The translations under genes were made by a program, and so were the position numbers. Of a DNA stretch of 64,000 nucleotides, positions 34,494 through 44,670 are shown one piece after another. Every line of letters begins with the position of its first letter. Positions within the stretch are counted from its first letter, which is position 1. Origin of the DNA: Lateolabrax maculatus (Eukaryota > Chordata > Actinopteri > Acropomatiformes > Lateolabracidae); contig CM062214.1 of the NCBI GenBank assembly GCA_031216445.1, positions 7,723,501-7,787,500 of the forward strand, read 5' to 3'. A model generated the notes under the pieces. That model was not told the DNA's origin. It worked only from the letters and a program-made list of their open reading frames with translations, and made no database searches.

Positions 34494-36764
34494 GGAAAGG
34501 GAGCCAGAGTGTGTGCAGGAGAGTCAGTCTGTAAAGGAGGGATGAGCATTTTACCTAGCTGTTACTTTCCAGAATCAGACCAGCTAACATTTTAAGTATC
34601 ATGAAGGATGCTGTCCCCTGTTTTAAGAATTATGTCACATTGTTTTGATCTGTAAATTGTGGCTTTAGGTCAAATCTGTAATTTGGCAGACGCCTGAACT
34701 CAGGCAGCATACACCATACTTCCCGAGTTTTAACAAATGTTTCCAATTCAGCGTTGTGAGGTTATTGAGTGTGATACATACACTTCACTTCTACACTGTG
34801 GCAAACGGTGAAAGGGGAAGTCAATAGAAGGATAGAAAAGGCAGAGAAAAAGGAAAAAGCAGTGAGAAAGTGAGGTATGATGTCAATGAGGGCAGCTGCT
34901 GGTACAGCCTGCAGCCAGACAAGGCTGAAATCTGAGACTCGCACAACCACAGAGCCGGGAGGAGGGAGGGGGCAGAGAGAAAGAAACACAAGTGGGAGAA
35001 AGGGAGAGAATGTCCACCGAGGAGAAAGAAGGGAAAATATGCAGTCTTGACGAGGAGCAAGTATGCAAAAAAGTGTAGGGGAAGAGAGAAGAAAATGGAG
35101 AGATACCGACATGAAAGATGAAGTGCAGCAGGGGAAATCTTTAAGAATCAAGTCAAAGTCTGTGAAAAAGAAATGATGTGGAGAAGAAGGGGTTATGTGT
35201 TTGGGTAGGGAGCCGCCAAGAGAGAAAGGGAAAGGGAGGGAGTGAGCATGCTCCGTTTGGACTGACATTGGACGCCGGCTTAGCTTCTCTCTCTGTCTTA
35301 CACACCAACACACCCAGCAGCAGTGACACCTACCACAGTCCAGGGGACAGAAAGAACATGGCTTGAATAAAAGAAGGGAGAAAAAAAGAAGTCAGAGGAA
35401 GATAGACTTTTGTTTGGGACTTTCCCTTTCTTTTCCTCTCTCGCGAGCTACGGCTATGGCCTCTTCCACCGGGAAAACGAGAGAGCAGGGCTTTGTTTTC
35501 CAAACAGCAAAGGATTATTCTTCCAGCAACTCTTTTACACCATATAGGATTTGTTTTTTCATAGAAGCCAGCCCTACTTCTGCTGTGGGAATTGTGCTTT
35601 TGTGCTGCAGTTTTGGAAAAATGGTTTTGGGATACACCGGTTAAAAGCTGCAGTGGTGCAGCGCCAAAACCAGCCCTGAAGATCTGGCAGCAGGAAAAAC
35701 AAAGGTTGTAAAAGGACATTTATCCAGTGTTGGAGAGAATCTACAGTGACTGAGCTAAACTGCCTCAGTCTGCCTTAAGTTGCTAGTGGCTGATTGGGAG
35801 CATCCAGGGAGTGGCAGGTTGACCACACACTGACAGACTGTTGACTTTATGTGCAGGGCTTTCAGTGTAACAGAAAGCAAATCAGTGTTTGTCTGTTTCT
35901 CTGTGCTGCAGCATTAGCACCTAGCAACCTGCTTGGTGGTCCTTTTTTTTTTCAGTTTGGCCTAATTGTCTAATGGATGCCTGCTTTTTTTTTCTTCTTG
36001 CTGTTCCAATGACTGGAGGATTTTGGAGTTTAAAATGTGATCTTTTGTAGTTTTTATTTTTTTGGATTCCATTGACACAGACATACAGCCATAGTGTCCT
36101 CCTCTTGTCCCATTCGACTTGTGGGCTGTTATTTTTCTGGCTGTAAAGTATCTCCATTTGCCCTCGCTGGACACAGCCCTCATTCTTTCATTACAGCTTT
36201 CTCTGGACCCTCACGAGTTTATGCTTCCTAAATGGGGGACCAGGAGGAAGAAATGTGATCCTCTGTTTCGTAGTGTGTTTTGTGCAGCAGCAACCGTGTG
36301 TGGTTTCCATGGAAAAGCCCAAAGAAACATGGCGTTGAGGGGCTGCGTGAATGTTCTACCCCTATGTCTCTGGTCCAAGTGAAATCGAAGCCGGCTTGCG
36401 TAGCACTGCAGGCTCCGCCCTGGAACTCCTTGTTCAGACTTTTCTCATGTGTAGCCACAAACAACGTGCACAGGACTAAAGGTGAATGAGCTTTTAAAAG
36501 AAAATGCACATGGAAGCACACTCACTCACACCTTTTCCCCCTCATCAGATTAACGTGCAGCTGTCTGTGTAGCTGTAGCCAAGGAGTTGTAAAATGTCGT
36601 AAATTCCTGTGCTCAATCCAGCTGTAGCTCTGTGTGCCTTAGGTTGATAAATTGAAACTTTGTTTACTGGGAGCCTGGCTAACAAAAGTGTACGTATGGT
36701 ATTTTGTGACCGAGTCTATGTTGAATAGCTTGTGTGTGGGTGAATACAGAAGACGCTTTAAGCA

Positions 36765-36809
<45 letters not shown>

Positions 36810-37659
36810 CTGAGAAAAGAGTGGGCCATGAGTTGAGAACAAAGAATGGCATGTTTGTGTTGAAGCCCGGCTTGTTTTCTGCCTCCCCCTCTACTCGAGC
36901 TTTGCTCATTTTTCTCCTGTCTCTGTTTTGTGTCTTCTTCCATATCCTCTGCTCTGAATCTTTATCTTTCCCCCCCAGTTGTTTGCTACCTTTCCTTCCT
37001 TGCTACTTGTTTCTCTCCCTTTGTGTCTTTTTTTTGTGTGAGTGCGCGTGTGTGTTTTATTCTCACTTTTTTTGGCGTCAGTGTACAATCAGCGGTCTCT
37101 CGGGATCTCTGAATATTTGCCTCTTTTTGTATATATTTTCCGTCTGTTTGTAGAGCTGAAGGCATCTGTATGTGCAGTGTTTTGATAGTGTGTGAATGTA
37201 TGTGTTTATGTTTTGTCTAAGGCAAGTTGGCGCTTGCTGCAGATGAACTTGGGTGACTTGAGATAGATTGAAGTCAGAGCTTGCTGTAAACTCTTCTCCC
37301 TGGAGGTCTGTCTCTGATGTGAAAGACAAAAACACAAATACACTTGCACACTGGAATGAATTCGATTTCACCTTTTCTGAGATAGTGGAAATTTGTGAAA
37401 ATGAGATCCTTGTTAGTGTTTGATAAGCAGAAAGGTAGATGCATCAAAATCGATCTCACTTTCCCTCCAGGACAGATGCTTTAATGTGGGCTGTTCCATT
37501 AGCCCAACAGTGGTTACGTTTACATGCGCTCAATAATCCAATTGTCCAATTAGGATGTTTATGTGGGTTTACAAAAACTTGCTGTGCTGTATTCCTCCTG
37601 ATCATAGTGGCCACAAAGAGATCCCTTCTCAATGCACTTTCAATCTAGCCGATGGAAGT

Positions 37660-37950
37660 GTTTTGAGCAAAAATGTATTCAAAAGTTTATCTGAAGCTCA
37701 TATAAAGATAAATTAGAACGGTTGAGGGCATATCCTCCAAAGTTACAGCCATTTTAGTATAAAATTCCCTCTTTGTCTTTCCTTGTGCCTTGTGTCTCAG
37801 TTGAGCTTCAATGGAGCAATGGTAACATAAAGAGGGAAATTTGTACTAAAAACACTAACTTTGGAAGATATCCACTTGACTTAGACCTATGTACCTGAGG
37901 CTGCCGAAGCCGCATATTAGCTTCTTTTGAATACCTTTTTAGCACGGAAA
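37660..37950. repeat. Foldback hairpin sequence
   Basis: The left arm runs GAGCAAAAATGTATTCAAAAG to TCCTCCAAAGTTAC..TTTTAGTATAAAATTCCCTC. It pairs with the reverse complement of the right arm (GTGCTAAAAAGGTATTCAAAAG to TCTTCCAAAGTTAG..TTTTAGTACAAATTTCCCTC). The arms are about 110-120 bp with mismatches and the loop about 50 bp. There is no coding capacity. A MITE-like relic is the likely origin. Confidence 0.55.
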
Positions 37951-38428
37951 GTGGACTTTGGATTTTGTCCCTCATCACTTACATAGAAAGCCCATTTGGA
38001 AGGGAGCGCCTTATGGTCAGCATAAAAAGGATGTTTGATTACAGCAAGCCAAACCTGTTTCAATGTTCATATGGGCACCTGACTACGGTTTTAAGACAAT
38101 GGCTTAATAAAAACGCGCGCCTATCCTTTAAGACAGTGTGGTAAAAAAGTAATTCTGAGGCAGACCTCGTCCTTAACCGAAGAGTTGTGTTTTGAAGAAT
38201 ACATTTTATTTTCAATTGCAATCTAATGCGAAACACACTGTTGCTATGTGTAATACATTGTAGTAAAACAATCTGTTTTTATTGGCTTCAGCATAGTTAT
38301 AACTTGGGCAAAGATGTTTCTCCCTAAAACACATCCCAGTTTTTAGTGCAGCTTGAGCCTCAGGAAGTGTTTGTAGCCCACAATGTTGATAATAGATGAA
38401 ACAATAGAAGTGCTGGAGTAAAGTCTTT

Positions 38429-38500
<72 letters not shown>
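38429..38500. repeat. (GT)n microsatellite abutting MITE-like copy 2
   Basis: About 36 GT units end exactly where the element at 38501 starts, as GT repeats also flank copy 1 at 7939. Confidence 0.9.
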
Positions 38501-38503
<3 letters not shown>

Positions 38504-38723
38504 CTATCTTTGAGAACCAGTTTGAGTTTTAGACCATGGGAGTGAGGACATTTTTGGAAAGTGAGGACATTTTGGCCAGTCCTCACTTTCTGAGACACTT
38601 TTCAATGGGCTGTTTGAGGGTTAAGACTTGGTTTTAGGGTTCAGATTAGAATTAGGTTAAGGTTAGGGTAAGGGGCTAGGGAATGCATTATGTCAATGAA
38701 TGTCCTCACAAGTATAGCTGTAC
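38501..38723. mobile_element. MITE-like element, copy 2
   Basis: Nearly identical to 7939-8176 through its body (for example GAGTGAGGACATTTTTGGAA, CAATGGGCTGTTTGAGGG and GGCTAGGGAATGCATTATG). The outermost six bases of the left terminus are missing, apparently replaced by GT repeat. The right end CTCACAAGTATAGCTGTAC runs straight into another GT stretch. It has the same orientation as copy 1. Confidence 0.65.
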
Positions 38724-40270
38724 GTGTGTGTGTGTGTCACACGATGCTGTGACAATTCTGATTAATTTGGATTAAGCTCATCTACATGGCAAAGATGCCG
38801 TTTAATGTTATTAAACTGGAAATTCTCAACCTATCATTCAATGAAGATGCTTACCTTTATGAGTGTCCTTGTTTCACATGAGTGTAATGTTTACATGTGC
38901 TCCACCTTACTTACATTACTGCCTCAGTCACATGATTTGACTGTGTTTATGTAAACAACTCAGTCAATGCCACATTCTCTTTTTAGTTTTTACAACTGCA
39001 AATTGACTTAAGAGGACATGCAGGCACACACTGCTTAGAAAATATACTTTGTCTGCTCAGTTTGTCTGCTGTGTTGTGTTTTAAAACAGTGTGGCAAAGT
39101 GGAGAGAGGAAACTGGTGGTCTCCTTCTGTTGATGGTGGACACACATTGACATGTTGTTCTGGATTACTTACTTTTCAAGTCCAAAACTTGCAAGAGTGA
39201 TCTTCTACTCTGGGCTATACATGCACTTAATAGTATAATTAAGCCTAAGTGATCATGTATCATGATTGTGTATACCACTTCACAACTGATCTCTAATTCC
39301 AATACAAGTATTTCAGGGTTCTATCACCATTGTTGAAGCAGTGTAGGTGTTTTTTAAATTAAAATGATGACTCTGTTTATGCTCATCAGTAGAGAGCAGC
39401 TTCTCTGCAGCAGGTATAGGTTGCAGTGGCTGCAAAAGCGATGATAGGCAGTGAAACAAATAACATCAGTGTTTATAGTGTAGCATGAATGACAGATACA
39501 GTATGGTAGGGTCACATCTTCTTGTGCTAATGCTATGTGGTAAAATGTAACATTTGTACATCGGAGCAACATCTCAGAATCAATCAGCAGTGTCCTTGAT
39601 GTCTTTATATAAAGTGAGAGTTCTGAAAAATCTCAACAATCTGTGTTGGTGCCAACTGGCATTCACTTCTGGAAAGTGGTTTCGCATCAGCGCATTATGA
39701 TCTGGACACTGTAGGTAGGGGCCACAGACTCCAAGCTTTATCTGCTTTATCAAATATGAATTAACAGTGATGGGGAAAGGGTATGGAGCCAACAGACAGC
39801 ACAGTAGAAATCAATGATTTTAGTAGTATAGTCTAATCTACATTACATCAGCAGCGCAGTAAGTGGCTTAAATGCCTTGACTGAGCATTGCTTAGCCTAT
39901 GGAAGTGCACAAGATGGACAGTGCCCTTCCTGGTCTCGTATTGCCTGTTTGCGCAGCAGAGATGGTTACCATAAACATTAGACTGTGTCATCATGTAAAT
40001 CAGATCTGCTGCATATGCAAACTTACTTGAGCCTTTTGGGACACCCAGCGTCAGGAATGACACCACCAGGCTATCTCTCTGGCCAGTGAATGAAGATGTT
40101 GGTGTACTGCATAGTAATGTGTATTTAACTCACTGCCTGTTACTACGGTGTTATCGTACTGTTGTAGTGAGATGAGTTAGTATGATTTCCAGACAGTATC
40201 TTCCTCCTTTTGTTCCTCAAAGTCATGTTTGTTTACCTTCTGTTTTTTTTTTCTCTCTCTCTCTTTTCAG

Positions 40271-40327
40271 AGGTCCCCACATTTCAAGAGCAGACGAAAG
40301 CCTTACTTGGAAATCTTATGGACGAAG
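40271..40327 (+). CDS. siah1: siah1 exon 2 with possible upstream start (MDEE-)
   Basis: A 57-base exon with a strong acceptor (CTCTCTTTTCAG) and donor gtgggt. An ATG at 40318 gives ATG GAC GAA G, which joins the next exon (AA ATG AGT) as MDEE-MSRQ, in frame with the canonical start. No other in-frame ATG lies between the upstream TGA in exon 1 and this one. The -3 base here is C (weak), whereas the MSRQ start has G at -3 after splicing. Both starts could therefore be used. Inclusion of this exon is inferred from splice signals and frame. Confidence 0.6.
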
Positions 40328-41257
40328 GTGGGTATTTATGTATCTGTCTCTTTATCCGTTACCGTTTATCCCACAGTTGTGTCGACAGTTTCACCGTCTG
40401 CATGTGTGCCCTGATTTCCTCAAAGTCCTAGCTGGTGGTCAAGCTGCCAGTTTTCACCACCTGGGCAGGCTGTTGCTCCATTTACTCTTTCTCCAACCCC
40501 GAGAGAGGTGTGCAACATGACGTCTCTGTCTGCTGCTAGCTTTTCATTTAGCCCTTTTGTTTCCCCGCTTCTGAGCACCAAGGACTGTTTGCCTAGTCAC
40601 TGTTTGCGTCTGCTCTTCCCTCAGTCATCATCCTTCCCTCCACCTCCTTGACACAGAGCGGTATGTGCTCGTCGCCCTCTCTGCATCTGGTTAGCTGACT
40701 CACTCTTTCTGTCTTCCCAGCCCCTCTGAGCTCCTGTTTTCGCTTCCTACTGTCACACCTTTTGTTGTTCCTTTTCTGTTGAATGTATAATTTTGTTATA
40801 AAGGCTCTCGGGAAGTATCATCCCTAATGAGCTACTGGTTCTCTTCAATGTCCCCATCCACATAAAAACTCAAACCCAGAAGCATTTATAAAGTGTAAAT
40901 TCAGATCGTAAAAGCCTTTTCTAGGCCACCTGCTAACAATAAAAGGGCACCAGGATTTGTTTGTCTGTAGTTTATCTTGGCAGTGTCACTTCTTAGCCCC
41001 ACATGTATCCACTAAGCAAGTGATGCTCTGTTTCACTGGCTCCCCTTAGCTGGGCTTGTTGCTAGTTGTCATAGCCTTACATGCTGTCGACTAGCTATTG
41101 CAGCTGCTGTTAGCCAGGCAAGATGATGTTAAAACCACGTCCCCCTTAAAGCGTGGGAAACTGTTTTTTTTTTTTTTGTTTGTTTTTTTGGACGTTATTA
41201 TAGCCATCACACCATTGTCAGTTCTACCATTGGTGGCGTTTTTGGGTGCCCAAATCC

Positions 41258-41313
<56 letters not shown>

Positions 41314-44091
41314 GCTCGGCCAGTCAGAAGCAATGTGTTAATCACATCAATCACAACTGAGCTGGCTTTTTCAAAGATTGCTGTGCTCCATTGAAAAGCA
41401 GAGACTGATCTCCTGTCAGAATTTAAATCATAAGTTGACATTATAACATTAACCTATAAGTAGGTTTGAAATCTGCATAGTTGAATGGAAAAAAAACCCC
41501 ATTAGATTCCCTCATACTGGGATTGGGTGTGGCAACTGAATGTTTCTCAACTCTGAGAGTACAACACTTGCCCCCTTTCCTGGCCTCCCGGTTGAGGTCC
41601 AGTGTTGATCTTTTTCAGCAAAGTATGTTTAGCCATACAATAATTCTGCTGACTGAGCTACAGTCAGTATTCTTCGTGTCATATTAACTGTAGCCCATTC
41701 GCCTTTTGTTAGGCTGCTTCTACCTGATGAAGATAGAATGCATCTTCTTTTTGTTACAGTGATATAATCGTGGTTTCAGCCAGTCTAGATTGGCAGATTG
41801 ACACATGGACATTTCTCACTGACTTCCATTTACACGTGTCATCTCGAGTGGTCACACATATCAAGGGATGCAGTGTTTCTCTTGTTTTGACAGCAGGACC
41901 AATCAGCCACACCCAAACTACACCCTTCCTCACACAGTCTCCACTCTTACAAAAATGACCAGTGCCTATTAAGGCTTGTTTAAGCAAAGCAAAGGGATTT
42001 CAAAATTGTCCAAATATAGCAAGTAAACATTCAAATGATTTTCTTAACATGTGGATATACACTACATATGTAAGTGCATGGTATGGGTCAGTTGTATTCA
42101 TGCTGGCATTGTCATTGTGAACTGAACAGAGGCTGTGTTTAAACTAGAAGATACAAACATTACACATTATTAGTAAGCAATTTTTTTTGTATTCATTAAA
42201 ACTAATAATAAACTAATTAGAAATGTACAACATTCAGTTAATGTTGATGGTGCAATGAGAAAAGTCTGCTTAAGCAAATTAAGTAAGTCAGTTATTGAAA
42301 GTAAACACACAGTGCAGGTTTCCAAATGTAATGTATCTATACACAACCAAACACCTAACAATTATAAAAAGTTTTACATTTTTATATGAAAGCCATGGAT
42401 TTAGAAAAACTGAAGGTTTATACATCTCATGAAGCTACCCATATACAACAAATGACCCTCTGCCACCAACTCTGATCATGGCATTGTCTTCAAGCTGTGT
42501 TTGCCATGTTAGTGACTGCCTGGACGAAGCTACCCTGTGTTAGTTATTTCGGTCTTGCGTGCGAGCTGACTGACCCTGGCCTTGGCCTTGCTGAATGTCC
42601 TGAGCTAATTTGGCTGCACTGCTCTTAGTGCTGCTGCTAGCATGCTAGCCAGCTAAGAAGTTCTATTAATAACCGCCGAGGCATTATCTTCATCACAGCA
42701 GATGTGTTTAAAAGCCGGCAGGCACAGTTACAGCTAGCTAATACCGTCTCTCATTAGGTCCATTTTTTTACCTCTGCAGTTGGCATTGGCACGCATGTGC
42801 GCACGCAGAGAAGCTTTACCCTAACAGATGCACTTACAGAAGCGATCTGTAAGCTGGCACTGCTGCCAGCTACCGAGCTCGACGTAAAAGGGACGCTTAT
42901 GCAAGTAGTGAGTGACGTTGTAGATAAAAGCATCATATTTGGTTTTAATGGTTACCAGGCAAAACCAAAACCTTCTGGGAGTGGTCAAAAATGTCAACAG
43001 GGAATTGCAAATCAGTGAAATTTTAAAAAGGCTTCTTCAGTAGGAGCAATGGAATTGTATACTTACTTCATAGTGCTGTGTTTATAAAACTAAAACTGAT
43101 CAAACTGTGCTTTTTAAGTACTTTTTTTAGGTTTGCTCATCAAAAAGGTAAAAAGCATTTCCCTTGTAAACAAATGAGAAGCACTTGAATGCGGCATTAA
43201 CCACAAAGATCTTTGATACACCTGCAAACGTGTTTCGAGTGAAATGCCAAGGAAAATGTTCCCTGACTCCAGCAGTATTTTCTGTTTAACACCTAAATTG
43301 TTAAATAAGCTGCTGGGTTAGGCAAATTGAGCAGCCATGACTAAAGCTTTGGCAGCATTTTGCTTGTGGGTGTAAATTTCCCAGCTGTTGTCTGTCTCCA
43401 TATTGCTGCGCTGTCTCACCACCTGATTCTCTCCTTTTGTCTCCACCTCCTACACATACTATCTCCTCTCCTCTCCTCTCCACATTCCCTCCTGTCTGTC
43501 TGTGGGAAGGGCTATAAAAAGGGTGAACTATGTCAGGTAGCAGAGTAGGTGGGGACACGGTGGGCAGGCACAGTCATCCCACCCCAAACCCCGTACTGCC
43601 CAGAAAAGACCCGTCCTTTTCATCTCCACACCCACACTGCTGTGTCCACTCTTTGTTTATGTGCACAGTTTTCATTCCTCCCCCCCCCCCTCCATCGGCT
43701 CATTAAGTCATCCTCGTATTTCTGTGTTCATATTAAGAATTTTGCTCTTTCTGTCCACCTCTGATGTACTTGCTCAGCTTGATTCTAAACTCTGCTGTCT
43801 CATTCCTCCCCTCCCCCTGCTCCCACTTCCTTTTTTTTTTTTACCCCCCCCCCCCCAGTCTCCAGTAGCTCTCCTTCTGCCCCCCTTCCACAGCACATAC
43901 CTATTCTCCTGCCCATCATTTTTTACTCTCCTCTCCTCTTCTCTACCCTCTCCTTTTCTCTGTTCCACAGGCCATCCCATACTTAACCACAAACCTGTTA
44001 CCAAGGCAACTGCACAGCACGATAGGAAACAGCAGCTCCACACACACGCACGTACACACCACATCTGAGTTCACTTTGCTGTCTGGTGGTT

Positions 44092-44122
<31 letters not shown>

Positions 44123-44597
44123 TTCGCAACCAAGAAAGTCTGTGCCGCTCTGACTTGTTGCTGGGACGATAAAAGACATGTTGTACATGGCCGGCTCAGA
44201 CCATGGAGAGACTGACAGGCAGGGACAGAGAGGACTCTGACGCCTTATCTGCTCATCCATCATAAAAAGATGGTCTGTATGCTCCAAATGAAATCCAAAT
44301 GCCTGCAGTTACCAGTGTTTAAACTACCAAAGGCAGCAGTTATATTGGTTTGGAGCACTGTGGTTACAGATATTACGTAGCCAACAGCAGTCGCACAGTG
44401 GGGAGTATAGTGGGAGGATTAGTCTGCATAGTTTAAGACAACTGGGTAACCACACTGATTGCTTCTGTAAGGCTGTAAAGCTGTTTGGTATTAATTGATC
44501 TAACATTCATACACATACTGAATCTTTAGAAGAATGTAATCATACCATCACATTCCACATTTGATCACAGAGATTTAGAGATTTGGTACTTCATTCT

Positions 44598-44670
<73 letters not shown>

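Larger units (their letters stand above)
25574..40270 (+). other. siah1: siah1 intron 1 (inferred)
   Basis: About 14.7 kb without recognisable exons. It contains a transposon-like block (31790-32820), a long GT array (34404-34493), purine-rich DNA (34800-35260), a second MITE-like copy (38501-38723) beside a GT array (38429-38500), a foldback hairpin (37660-37950), an ATGAG pentamer run (31767-31793) and GT arrays at 30554-30583 and 36768-36807. Alternative first exons could be present but cannot be supported by sequence alone. Confidence 0.55.

Noticed and set aside
35178..35719. ORFs of 62-129 codons on both strands in siah1 intron 1
   Set aside because: No recognisable motif, mutually overlapping frames and no splice context tying them to siah1.
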